Assembly (NCBI GenBank): GCA_947498705.1
Contig: CANMLW010000015.1
Span: 24,300 to 88,299 of the forward strand
Source of the DNA: an uncultured Aquimarina sp.
Lineage (GTDB): Bacteria > Bacteroidota > Bacteroidia > Flavobacteriales > Flavobacteriaceae
Direction of reading: 5' to 3'
Length of the DNA: 64,000 nucleotides
Shown: piece after piece, positions 34,425 to 43,780 of the stretch
How positions within the stretch are numbered: position 1 is the stretch's first letter
Layout: each line of letters starts with the position of its first letter
Made by a program: the position numbers and the translations under genes
The notes under the pieces: generated by a model
Seen by the model: the letters and a program-made list of their open reading frames with translations, nothing else
Database searches by the model: none
What the model was told of the DNA's origin: nothing

Positions 34425-37133
34425 ATGGTTTATAAAAGTAGCTTTTTCCTTTTATTAGTATTGACGCAATGTGTCGTTGCACAAACAAATAGTAAGTCAT
34501 TGGATTCTATCCTAAGGTTGCCCATAGATTTTCAGTCTAAAAAAGAATCGATTAGTGCATTGCTAGAAGATAGAGAGCAATCTAATTTTTCTGACATGTT
34601 ATTAAAGACTTCTGTCTTTTTTTTTAAACATGAAAAATATGCAGATGCTATTGATTATGGTCGGGGTTTTCTTGAAGCAACTTTAGAACAAAGGCCTATA
34701 GACTCTTTAAAATGTAGAAGAGCTTTATGTAATTTGGGACTGTTTTATTATTTTGATAATAAAGTTGATATTGCTCAGTCGTATTATTTACAAGTGATTA
34801 ATCAATCCAATATCGATCTATATAGAGGAAGAGCTTTTTATAAGTTAGGTGCTATTAAAAATGACATTGGAGATTACTATGCAGCACTAGAGTATTATAA
34901 AAATGCGATTAAAGTGTATGAAGAGGTCGATTATCATAGAGGTATGATATCAACTTCGGTATTTATGGCTCAGGCTTATGAAGAAATTTCAGGGGCTAAA
35001 AATATTATAAAAGCAAGAAAAATACTTAATGACTTACTTGAGAAACAAGCTTACTTAAGTTTTACAGGTAAAAACATGCAGGATGTGCATCACGTTTTAG
35101 GGAACTTATATAATCTAGATGTAGAGAGTGATTTACAAAAGTCTTTGTATCATTATCTTAAAGCACTAAAAATAGCAAACCAAAGAGGAGATAAATATGC
35201 TATTTCTTCGATTCATAATAACATAGGTAGTGTTTATTTTGAACAGGATATTGATAAAGCCTTGCTGTACTATAAGAAAGGATTAGAAAAATCTGAAGAT
35301 TCGTATAACCAGGGGCTTTTTACTCATAATATAGGAAATTGTTTTTTTAAAAAAGGAAACTATGAATTGGCGAGGCAGTTTTTAAGCAAATCAATTATTC
35401 TTTATGCCAATTATAAAGGGCAGTCAGATGTTTTAAAGGTCCCGGTAACCATTTATGAATCTTCTGTAAATAAAAATTTGATTCTAGATAGTTTTATTGA
35501 TCTGATCAAATACCAAAACCATATTTCGCAGTCGGAAAAAGAATTAACGATAACTTTTAATCATATCGAGGTTGCAGAAAAATTACTGGCACACATTCGT
35601 TTTGAAAGTAATGATCAACAATCTAAGTTGTATTGGCAAGAACAAGCTTCTAAGTTATATCAAAATGCGGTAAAAACAGCATATTTATCGGGTAACGTAG
35701 AAAAAGCCTTTTATTTTATGGAAAAAAATAAAGCGCTATTGCTACTAAAAGATGTTACCGATAAAGCGTTGAAAAAAAATGCAAACTTACCTTCAGAAAT
35801 AGTTCTTAGAGAAGAACGTATAAAAAGGAACTTGCTCCAATTACAGGATGCGCTTGCAGTACATACAGGAGAAAAGAAAGACTCTTTGATAGATGTGATA
35901 TCTACTACAAAAATCGAATACCAACATTTTATAGATTCTTTAAAAGTCGATTATCCAGAATATTATAACTTTAGAAAACCATCGAACGTACTATCTCTTC
36001 AACAAGTTCAGAGAAGATTGCAAGAAAATGAGATATGTGTCGAGTATATTCTGAATGAAGAGGAGGGATATGCTATCCTTGTTAAAAAGGAGGGAGCCAA
36101 TTTTTCTGAATTAAAAGATGTAAAGCAACTCAATGAAAATATTACATTGTTTAAAACAAAAATTGCATCACCGTTGGTGAAAAAAGAAGATTTTGAGGCT
36201 TATCATAGTTTGGGACAACTATTGTTTAAAGAGCTATTCCCATTTAAAGACAGGGAACAACTTGCTCATAAAAAAATTACCATTGTTCCTGATTATACCT
36301 TGCAAAATTTTCCTTTTGAGGCATTACAGTCAGATACTAACTTAAAAGAAACTTACCAATCTTATCTCATCACCACAGCCGAAATAGGCTATGCGTATTC
36401 GTTATCGTTTTTAGAAGAAAATCGACAGATCTCCAGAGAACATACTATTGATTTTACAGGTTTTGCTCCGATCAATTTTGAGTATGACGGGCTTTCGGTT
36501 TTAAAAAGGAGCCGATTAGAAGTTAAAGAAGCCCGGCATCAGTATTCTGGTAAGCTGTTTCTTGATGAAGAGGCAACCAAAGATAGTTTTATCAACAATA
36601 CCAGAGGTTCAAAAATTATTCATTTATCAACGCACGCTGATGCAACCGATTCGATTACTCCCTGGATTGCTTTTAAATATAAAAAACTAACGTTGAATGA
36701 ATTATATACAACGAATAACACAGCAGAATTGGTAGTGTTAAGTGCTTGTAATTCATCTCTTGGAAAGGTACGATCGGGAGAAGGGGTAATGAGTTTGGCC
36801 AGAGGTTTTTTCTATACCGGTGCTAATAGTGTGATTTCATCTTTGTGGAATGTTGATGATAAATCAGGTTATTATATCATGACTAGCTTCTATAAACATT
36901 TAAAAGAAGGAAAAACCAAATCTGAAGCACTTCGTCTGGCAAAACTAGACTATATCCAGAATCATTCACTTAGTGAAACTTCACCCTATTATTGGTCTTC
37001 GTTGGTATTAATTGGCGATTCAAGAGGGATTCAGTCTTCATCTTTACCTTGGTTGTATTGGGCACTTATCGTTGTGCTTTTATTGTTGTTATTTGTTATT
37101 TGGTTTCTGAAAAACCGAAGAAATAAAAATTAG
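34425..37133 (+). CDS. TPR-CHAT caspase-like membrane protein
   Basis: 902 residues from the ATG at 34425; the frame opens at 34398 but that lies within the terminator loop. Signal peptide (MVYKSSFFLLLVLTQCVVAQ), then several TPR repeats over about residues 90-430 (YYFDNKVDIAQSYYLQVI, GDYYAALEYYKNAIKVYEE), a helical linker, the CHAT domain (about 510-860) and a C-terminal transmembrane helix with a basic tail (LYWALIVVLLLLLFVIWFLKNRR). The caspase-type dyad is His737 in HLSTHAD and Cys775 in LSACNSS. CHAT proteins are clan CD proteases often wired to TPR sensors. The domain would face the periplasm, with the tail in the cytoplasm. Confidence 0.92.
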   Translation: MVYKSSFFLLLVLTQCVVAQTNSKSLDSILRLPIDFQSKKESISALLEDREQSNFSDMLLKTSVFFFKHEKYADAIDYGRGFLEATLEQRPIDSLKCRRALCNLGLFYYFDNKVDIAQSYYLQVINQSNIDLYRGRAFYKLGAIKNDIGDYYAALEYYKNAIKVYEEVDYHRGMISTSVFMAQAYEEISGAKNIIKARKILNDLLEKQAYLSFTGKNMQDVHHVLGNLYNLDVESDLQKSLYHYLKALKIANQRGDKYAISSIHNNIGSVYFEQDIDKALLYYKKGLEKSEDSYNQGLFTHNIGNCFFKKGNYELARQFLSKSIILYANYKGQSDVLKVPVTIYESSVNKNLILDSFIDLIKYQNHISQSEKELTITFNHIEVAEKLLAHIRFESNDQQSKLYWQEQASKLYQNAVKTAYLSGNVEKAFYFMEKNKALLLLKDVTDKALKKNANLPSEIVLREERIKRNLLQLQDALAVHTGEKKDSLIDVISTTKIEYQHFIDSLKVDYPEYYNFRKPSNVLSLQQVQRRLQENEICVEYILNEEEGYAILVKKEGANFSELKDVKQLNENITLFKTKIASPLVKKEDFEAYHSLGQLLFKELFPFKDREQLAHKKITIVPDYTLQNFPFEALQSDTNLKETYQSYLITTAEIGYAYSLSFLEENRQISREHTIDFTGFAPINFEYDGLSVLKRSRLEVKEARHQYSGKLFLDEEATKDSFINNTRGSKIIHLSTHADATDSITPWIAFKYKKLTLNELYTTNNTAELVVLSACNSSLGKVRSGEGVMSLARGFFYTGANSVISSLWNVDDKSGYYIMTSFYKHLKEGKTKSEALRLAKLDYIQNHSLSETSPYYWSSLVLIGDSRGIQSSSLPWLYWALIVVLLLLLFVIWFLKNRRNKN

Positions 37134-37188
37134 AAAACCGTATAATTTCTTTCCTGTTTTAAAATTTCAAAAAAAATAGCTCTTTTTT

Positions 37189-37216
37189 GGGTAACAGAAA
37201 ATAAGCGTTGGAACTA
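37189..37216 (+). promoter_or_regulatory. ECF promoter site B
   Basis: GGGTAACA at 37189-37196, 14-base spacer, GAACTA at 37211-37216, 43 bases before the OmpH-like gene. It would drive the operon through both YD/Rhs genes. Confidence 0.72.
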
Positions 37217-37259
37217 TTGAATATAAATCACAATTCATATTCAAAAACTAACGTAAACA

Positions 37260-37793
37260 ATGAACAAAGTTACTATTCTGCTATCCACTATAGCAATTGC
37301 ATTTTCAATATTTTCTTTTATCAATTTTAAAAATTCTTCTGCGCAGGTATATGTAGATGTAAACCAACTTATCGACGGGTATACTCGTACCAAGGTAGAG
37401 CGAGAAGCTTTTCAGAAAAAAGCGAATACACTTAAGGCCAATGTAGATAGTTTGATCACCAATTGGCAATCAGAATTAAAAGTCTACGAAAAAGAACGTA
37501 GTTCGTTATCTAAAAAAGAAGTAGCATTTAAGAAAGAGTTATTGGCTAATAAACAACAACAAATCAATAACTACCAACAGGCTATTCAAAAACAAATTCA
37601 GGAAGAGGATCAGAAAATGACTCAAACCGTTGTTAATGATATCAACGATTATATCAAAGAATATGGTAAAGAAAATGGTTATAAAATCATTTTGGGCGCC
37701 AGTGGATCTGGTAACATTATGTTTGCCGATGAGACGGCAGATCTGACAACAGAAGTATTAGATGGTCTAAATACCGAGTATGAAAGCAACTAG
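37260..37793 (+). CDS. OmpH/Skp-like periplasmic chaperone
   Basis: 177 residues with an N-terminal hydrophobic signal, then VYVDVNQLIDGYTRTKVEREAF, a long charged coiled coil (about residues 50-125) and a C-terminal GYKIILGASGSGNIMFADETADLTTEVLDGLN, which is the classic OmpH/Skp beta-strand ending. Skp-type chaperones hold unfolded outer-membrane and secreted proteins as a trimer. Being first in an operon ahead of two giant secreted proteins suggests it serves those, while the housekeeping OmpH is probably elsewhere. The stop overlaps the next start by 14 bases. Confidence 0.88.
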   Translation: MNKVTILLSTIAIAFSIFSFINFKNSSAQVYVDVNQLIDGYTRTKVEREAFQKKANTLKANVDSLITNWQSELKVYEKERSSLSKKEVAFKKELLANKQQQINNYQQAIQKQIQEEDQKMTQTVVNDINDYIKEYGKENGYKIILGASGSGNIMFADETADLTTEVLDGLNTEYESN

Positions 37794-38400
37794 TATACTA
37801 CTGCTTTTGGGATGGATCTTTTTGTTAACTTCTTGTACTACTGTCAAAGAATTTGATTCTAAAGAAGAATTACTAACTTTTTTAACGGATAAAGAAAATG
37901 GATATTCACAGACCAAATCGGTTAATGGAGTAGATTTTTCTATGATGTATCGTCCTACAGATTTAATGGTCAGTCAGGAATTATCATCGACTTATGATCA
38001 ACAAGAATTGACTCGCTTAAGAGATCGATATAATAAGAACCTATACTTTACCATAACGCTGTCAAAAAACAACCAGGAAGTTCTAAATAGTTTAGCCAGA
38101 AATAGGCGAAGTTTTGGTGCTATGGTACAGCAATTATCCTTTGATATGGGAGAAAAAGTACACTTGTTCAACTCTAAAAAAGATACCATACCATTAGCAG
38201 ATTACAATTATCCCAGAATGTATGGGATGAGTAATAGTACGAGTCTTTTGTTCGTATTTCCCAGAGATGAACGGTTGCTAAACGATACAACAATTAATCT
38301 CACGATAGAGGATTTAGGACTTGCCACGGGCGAAGTAAAATTTAAAATTCCTGTTGATAAACTACAACATCAACCAGAAATAGCATTTCAAAACAACTAA
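37780..38400 (+). CDS. Hypothetical lipoprotein
   Basis: 206 residues with signal and lipobox LLTSC (Cys19), followed by a mainly soluble protein: SKEELLTFLTDKENGYSQTKSVNGVDFSMMYRPTDLMVSQEL and FVFPRDERLLNDTTINLTIEDLGLATGEVKFKI. I do not recognise a family. It overlaps the OmpH-like gene by 14 bases and is 25 bases upstream of the giant YD gene, so it belongs to the same operon and may assist assembly or anchoring of those proteins. Confidence 0.78.
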   Translation: MKATSILLLLGWIFLLTSCTTVKEFDSKEELLTFLTDKENGYSQTKSVNGVDFSMMYRPTDLMVSQELSSTYDQQELTRLRDRYNKNLYFTITLSKNNQEVLNSLARNRRSFGAMVQQLSFDMGEKVHLFNSKKDTIPLADYNYPRMYGMSNSTSLLFVFPRDERLLNDTTINLTIEDLGLATGEVKFKIPVDKLQHQPEIAFQNN

Positions 38401-38425
38401 TAAACACTTTTTTAATCACTAAACA

Positions 38426-41400
38426 ATGACAAAAACTAAGACTTCACACAGAGTGTGGGCAATGGTATTTTTGCTCACCATGTTACCTGGTATTTTACCG
38501 GTAAATTATGTCTTTGCGTCTAATAATGGTCCAAAATCACCCGAAGCGGCGAGTTTTGAACCGGTAGATGCAACAGATATGGTCAATCTGGCCACAGGGG
38601 ATATGAGTTATGTATTACCCTTATTAAATGTCCCTTCTCCAGAAGGAGGATATCCCCTATCACTGGCATATCACGCGGGGATTGCCATGGATCAAGAAGC
38701 TTCTTGGGTAGGGTTAGGATGGAACCTAAACCCGGGAGCTATTAACAGATCGGTAAATGGGTATCCTGATGATTATAAATTATCAGAACTATCAGAGTTT
38801 TTTTATGATGAGGGAGGAGAAGAAACTATACATTCTGCCTCTTTAGGAGTTGGCCTTTATACAGGAGGTTCTGTAGCATTAGGACTTTCTTGGGGGAGTA
38901 ACCGAAGCCTTGGTGGATATGTAAGCATAGGATATGGATGGACAGTTGGAGAAGGAGAAATTGGAGGGAGTCTTCGTATCGGAACTAGTGGAGTCGGAGT
39001 TGGAGTAGGGTATACCTCGGCTTCTGGATTAAGCCTTGGAGTTAAAGCGAGTACAAATGGTACGATTGGAGGAAGTATCGGTTTTGATAGTAACGGTGCT
39101 GGGTTTAGCGTTGGAGCATCTTCTGATGGATCTACATCTATTAGTGTCAGTGGAGAAAGTAAAAAGGGGAACAAATATTCTCTAAATTTTTCAATGTCAT
39201 CCAGAGGAGCGGGTATCAATGGTGGAATAAAAAATAAAACCGGAAATGAAGTAACTAGTGTTGCTGGCGTAGGACTGCAAACACAGTTCCAAAATACTAT
39301 AAGTATGGGGGACTATACAGTGAAGAACTCAGGGTTTAGTATTCCGATTTTTATACCAACACCTTTTGGTTTTTATATTAGCGGATCTTACGGAAAAACA
39401 TCTTACAGGTATTACCTAGGTAAAAAAGAATATAACTACGTTAATGGACCAATATATTATGCCGATGGAACTCAAAATAAAGGGCGTTGGAAAGTAAGTT
39501 GCTGTAGTGAAGATTATTATGATAATTGGGGGAATTGCACAAGTGATACTTTTGATTCTGAACAAGAAGCTAGGGCATTTGCCGCAGAAGTAGAGAATTC
39601 GAATAGAGATGAACGGTGTGATGTAATACAACTGGATTTGCATGAGTCTTTTATGGATTCGTACGAGGTGTCTTTAACAAATCAGAATTTATCAGATGTT
39701 TCAATAGCAGAACAAAATAATGCAACATTTCCTAGTTATGACAAATACAATGTACAGGCACAAGGTTTATCAGGAGGAATGTCGTCTAGGCTATATGAGA
39801 ATGGGGCTTTATTTGGACTGTCAAATAAAGAGAGTAACAAAAAGTTTAAAGTCCAGTATGATATTAATGGGGCATCTAACCATATACCAGATCATGCTAA
39901 GTTCGATACAAAACCGTACTTTTACTTTGATAATGAGATTAGCTCTTTTATAGATGTAAAAGAAGCTAGTTTTGATTCGGGGAATTATTCTGGAGGGGTA
40001 GAATTGGCCGCAAAACCTAGAAATAGAAATGCATCTTTTATAGAGTACTTTACCAATGACGAAATTATCAATTCATACGATGAAATTAAATCAAAAGGAT
40101 ATCTAAAACCTATTGGTTCTGGTTTTGATCGAAACAAGGCACCAACAAACGGGATAGGTGGTTTTAAAATAACATCGGTGGATGGTAAAACGTATCATTA
40201 TACCTTACCTGTATACAATCATGAAATTGTAACCAGAACTCATGGAATCTTAAAATCAAGCAACTCTCCCAAACTTGAAAAAGATTCTTATTTCGAAAAA
40301 AGGCAGTTAGAAGCATATGCAACACATTGGTTATTAACAGCAGTAACAGGTCCCGATTTTTATGACAAAAATAGTAACGGAATTGCTGATAAAGATGATC
40401 ATGGGTATTGGGTAAACTTTGAGTACGGAAAATGGTCTGAAGCATTTGTTTGGAAAGCTCCTTTTGGAAAAGAATATATAGAAAGCACCTCAGAAGAGGG
40501 AGCAAAAACATCGGTTCGAGGTAGAAAGGATGTATATTATTTGGATAAGGTGGCTACCAGAACACATACTGCGATTATGATAAAGAGTGAACGTTCTGAC
40601 TCTAAATCAATCCCATGGCATTATAAAGCAGTAAACCATAGAAATAATTTAAATCAAAATTCGAGTTCTTATATTTCTAGATTTAATATTCCAAGTCAAA
40701 ATACTTTACGACTGGATCGTATTGTATTAGTAAAAGAATCAGATGATAATGTGGTGAACTCTTTTGGAACGTCTAACGCGTCTTCTGTTACCATAAGCTA
40801 TACAGATTCTGGTAAAACTGAAGAAGCAAAGTATAACCTAAAAGATAATGTAATTGATATATCAGATAATGTTTCTGATATTCTATCCAAAGCTATTAAG
40901 GTAGTAGATCTTAGATATGATTATCATCTGGCGAAACGAGCGCCAAATACTCAAGACCCAACACAAGGGAGATTATCCTTAAAAGCAGTTGATTTTAAAG
41001 GGAAATCAGGAATACAATTAATACCTCCATATCAATTTGGATATATTAATCCTCCATACTCATTTGACATCGAGGATAAAGATGCTTTTGGATATAAAAG
41101 GAATCAAAATGAGATATGGTCATTAGATGAAATTACAACCCCACAGGGAGGTAAAATAAAAGTTGCTTACGAAAATCATTCGTTTAAACCTGTTGCAAAG
41201 TCAGACATCACCTTTACACAGGGCTACCATAATAATGAGTATTCAATTTCTAAAATTGATGATTTAACGTATAGAATAAAGTCTTCTAAAAATATAGGGA
41301 TTGGGATTGGTGATGTTTTAGCATTCGAATATGATTTTCAGTGCTATGCAGAAGATAGAGGGAATTGCGATAGATTTTGTGATCCTATTAAGGTGAATTG

Positions 41401-43762
41401 CAATCTTGATAGAACCGCTACCGTAATATCTCAAGAAGATGCTGAGACTTTTATAATTAAAATTGAAGACTTGTTCTGTATGGAATTACAAGAGATAGCA
41501 GAAGGAAGTTTAGCATGTCGTTCTGGAAGATCAGAAGTTTTTACAGCAAAATACACTACTACAAGTGCTATCAAAGACTTTGGAGGTATTAGAGCTTCTG
41601 CTGTGACCATAACAGATGGTATTAATGAATATACTTCAAAATATCACTATGGAGAAAACGGAAATGGTATAGGGTGTATAAGTTATATCCCTTTTGCACC
41701 AGAATTGGATAAAGAGCTACCTTATAGTCAGGAACTTCCAGCTCCAAAGGTGATGTATGAATATGTAGCCATGGAAAATATAAATAATAATATTTCTGGA
41801 GGAAAGGTTGTATACAAATTTAATGTCTTAAAAGAAAAGGATCCGGATAAAATAAAATTTGGAAACTTGTATGAGGTAGTCGAGAATACTTCTTCATTTG
41901 TCAATACAACTTCTAACAAAAAAGTTACAATGACAAATCATACGATCAAGGATAACTTTGCCTCAATAGGGCAATTGCTAGAAGTATCTTCTTTTAATAA
42001 ACACGGACAATTATTAAGTAAAATTGAGAATGAATATTATCAACCAGAAGAGACTCCTGATAGGGTTGGTGTAACAAAAGAATCATACCAAAGTTATAAG
42101 TCTGTGAATTATGATAATGCGTCATCGCAAGATCAGATTTTCCTTAACTCTTCTTCAAGAGTTCGTTATCCTAATTTATTGAAAAGCTCTACAGAGTATA
42201 AGAGTAATCATACCTATTCGACAGAATTTGGACAATTAGATAATATTACGGGTATTGCCTTAGAGACACTTTCAAAGTCTAGTAAAGGGGATGAGTTAAA
42301 ATCACGTACTGTTCCTGCATATCATAGATATCCATCAATGGGAACTAAAGTAGATAATCCTTCAAATAAAAATATGCTTACTCAAGAAGCAGTAAGTTAT
42401 AACTATTTATTGAATGAACAACGTCATTGGGAACCTATAGGAGTAGGGATTTCTACCTGGAGTAACGATTGGACATATCTAAATGCAGATGGAAGCGAGC
42501 AACCTCCTATTGCTGAAGCAGGAAAAATATGGCGTAAAAAAGCAACTTATCGTTGGGAAGGAGAACGTACCACTGATGGAATATTGGTAGGATATGATGA
42601 AAACAATGACGATCAATTTAACTGGATTCCGGGAGAAGTACAAACGAATCCAAAATGGAGTAAAACTTCAGAAATTACATTATATGATCAGTATAGTGTA
42701 CCGTTAGAAATTCAGGATATTAATGGAAACAAAGCAACTACCAAAAAAGGTGATGATGCAAGTAAAGTTATAGCCGTGGGAAATGCAGGATATCATGAGT
42801 TGTTTTATAGTGGAGCAGAATACCTGCATAAAAGCGATAGCAATTATTTTGATGGAGAAATTCGATCTACCGGTAGATCTGCAGACGAAGCACATACTGG
42901 TAAATATTCGGTAAAAACTACTTCAGGCCTACAGGCTTTTAGAACTGAATTAAAAGCTAATGAACATCGTAGTGGTCGATATAAGGTGTCGGTATGGGCA
43001 GATAAGGCAAATTATACCAATGCCAGAATTCATGCAGGAAATGGATCAGTACCTTTTAATGGAGAAATAGCCCCCGCAGGAGATTGGGTACAGTTAAATC
43101 ATTACTTTGAGGTATCTACGAATGCTAAAACTGTGTTTATTACCTCAAATGCAGGTACTATATATTTTGATGATTATAGAATGAGCCCGATGGCTTCTTC
43201 TATGAAAAGTTATGTGTATAATGATTGTAATCAATTAATCCATGTACTTGGATCAAACAATCTGGCTACCCAATTTGAATACGATACCAATGGAAGGCTG
43301 GTTAGAACCTATCAGGAGATTGCTGATAATGGAGATGTGATAGGAGGGTTCAAAAAGTTTAGTGAGAATATTTATAACTATAAAAAAATGGTCGAACTAG
43401 ATACCAATGAGAATGGTGTCATTGATCCTATAGAAATTTATGATCCAATGTTTGCATCTGTACTCATTAGTGATCCTAATGCATTTTATGTAACAGCTAC
43501 AATGAGTGTTCATGGAGGTAGTGGTAATTATCAATACCGTTGGGCACATGGGTTAAATGCTAACTCTTTATCATATAGCAGTTGGGGAGATTCGAATACT
43601 GTATCCTTTCATTCTAGATGCCCTAATGGTAGAGTGTATTACAAATGTGAAGTAAAAGATATCACTACTGGTGTTATCATCGAAAGAACTGGTGATCACC
43701 TGCGTAATTGTGATAATGGCGGAGGAAGAGATGAAATACTACCTGGTCTAGGAGACCAATAA
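38426..43762 (+). CDS. Giant secreted YD/Rhs-type protein, 1778 aa
   Basis: Signal peptide (MTKTKTSHRVWAMVFLLTMLPGILPVNYVFA), then the opening typical of Bacteroidota Rhs/SpvB-like proteins: NLATGDMSYVLPLLNVPSP, YPLSLAYHAGIAMDQEASWVGLGWNLNPGAI. A Gly-rich insertion of short beta-prone repeats spans about residues 135-290. The long middle is YD-type shell sequence. A beta-sandwich carbohydrate-binding-like module lies at about 1489-1592 (SGRYKVSVWADKANYTNARIHAG). Near the C-terminus there is an EF-hand-like DTNENGVIDPIE and a PKD-like segment. There is no C-terminal toxin or Rhs core. It precedes the Rhs gene by 18 bases and probably forms part of the same shell or scaffold. Confidence 0.85.
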   Translation: MTKTKTSHRVWAMVFLLTMLPGILPVNYVFASNNGPKSPEAASFEPVDATDMVNLATGDMSYVLPLLNVPSPEGGYPLSLAYHAGIAMDQEASWVGLGWNLNPGAINRSVNGYPDDYKLSELSEFFYDEGGEETIHSASLGVGLYTGGSVALGLSWGSNRSLGGYVSIGYGWTVGEGEIGGSLRIGTSGVGVGVGYTSASGLSLGVKASTNGTIGGSIGFDSNGAGFSVGASSDGSTSISVSGESKKGNKYSLNFSMSSRGAGINGGIKNKTGNEVTSVAGVGLQTQFQNTISMGDYTVKNSGFSIPIFIPTPFGFYISGSYGKTSYRYYLGKKEYNYVNGPIYYADGTQNKGRWKVSCCSEDYYDNWGNCTSDTFDSEQEARAFAAEVENSNRDERCDVIQLDLHESFMDSYEVSLTNQNLSDVSIAEQNNATFPSYDKYNVQAQGLSGGMSSRLYENGALFGLSNKESNKKFKVQYDINGASNHIPDHAKFDTKPYFYFDNEISSFIDVKEASFDSGNYSGGVELAAKPRNRNASFIEYFTNDEIINSYDEIKSKGYLKPIGSGFDRNKAPTNGIGGFKITSVDGKTYHYTLPVYNHEIVTRTHGILKSSNSPKLEKDSYFEKRQLEAYATHWLLTAVTGPDFYDKNSNGIADKDDHGYWVNFEYGKWSEAFVWKAPFGKEYIESTSEEGAKTSVRGRKDVYYLDKVATRTHTAIMIKSERSDSKSIPWHYKAVNHRNNLNQNSSSYISRFNIPSQNTLRLDRIVLVKESDDNVVNSFGTSNASSVTISYTDSGKTEEAKYNLKDNVIDISDNVSDILSKAIKVVDLRYDYHLAKRAPNTQDPTQGRLSLKAVDFKGKSGIQLIPPYQFGYINPPYSFDIEDKDAFGYKRNQNEIWSLDEITTPQGGKIKVAYENHSFKPVAKSDITFTQGYHNNEYSISKIDDLTYRIKSSKNIGIGIGDVLAFEYDFQCYAEDRGNCDRFCDPIKVNCNLDRTATVISQEDAETFIIKIEDLFCMELQEIAEGSLACRSGRSEVFTAKYTTTSAIKDFGGIRASAVTITDGINEYTSKYHYGENGNGIGCISYIPFAPELDKELPYSQELPAPKVMYEYVAMENINNNISGGKVVYKFNVLKEKDPDKIKFGNLYEVVENTSSFVNTTSNKKVTMTNHTIKDNFASIGQLLEVSSFNKHGQLLSKIENEYYQPEETPDRVGVTKESYQSYKSVNYDNASSQDQIFLNSSSRVRYPNLLKSSTEYKSNHTYSTEFGQLDNITGIALETLSKSSKGDELKSRTVPAYHRYPSMGTKVDNPSNKNMLTQEAVSYNYLLNEQRHWEPIGVGISTWSNDWTYLNADGSEQPPIAEAGKIWRKKATYRWEGERTTDGILVGYDENNDDQFNWIPGEVQTNPKWSKTSEITLYDQYSVPLEIQDINGNKATTKKGDDASKVIAVGNAGYHELFYSGAEYLHKSDSNYFDGEIRSTGRSADEAHTGKYSVKTTSGLQAFRTELKANEHRSGRYKVSVWADKANYTNARIHAGNGSVPFNGEIAPAGDWVQLNHYFEVSTNAKTVFITSNAGTIYFDDYRMSPMASSMKSYVYNDCNQLIHVLGSNNLATQFEYDTNGRLVRTYQEIADNGDVIGGFKKFSENIYNYKKMVELDTNENGVIDPIEIYDPMFASVLISDPNAFYVTATMSVHGGSGNYQYRWAHGLNANSLSYSSWGDSNTVSFHSRCPNGRVYYKCEVKDITTGVIIERTGDHLRNCDNGGGRDEILPGLGDQ

Positions 43763-43780
43763 TCAATAAGAAATCATACA

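Noticed and set aside
38857..39219. Antisense ORF of 120 codons opposite the Gly-rich region
   Set aside because: Pro-rich content is the mirror of Gly codons on the coding strand; shadow of the YD gene.
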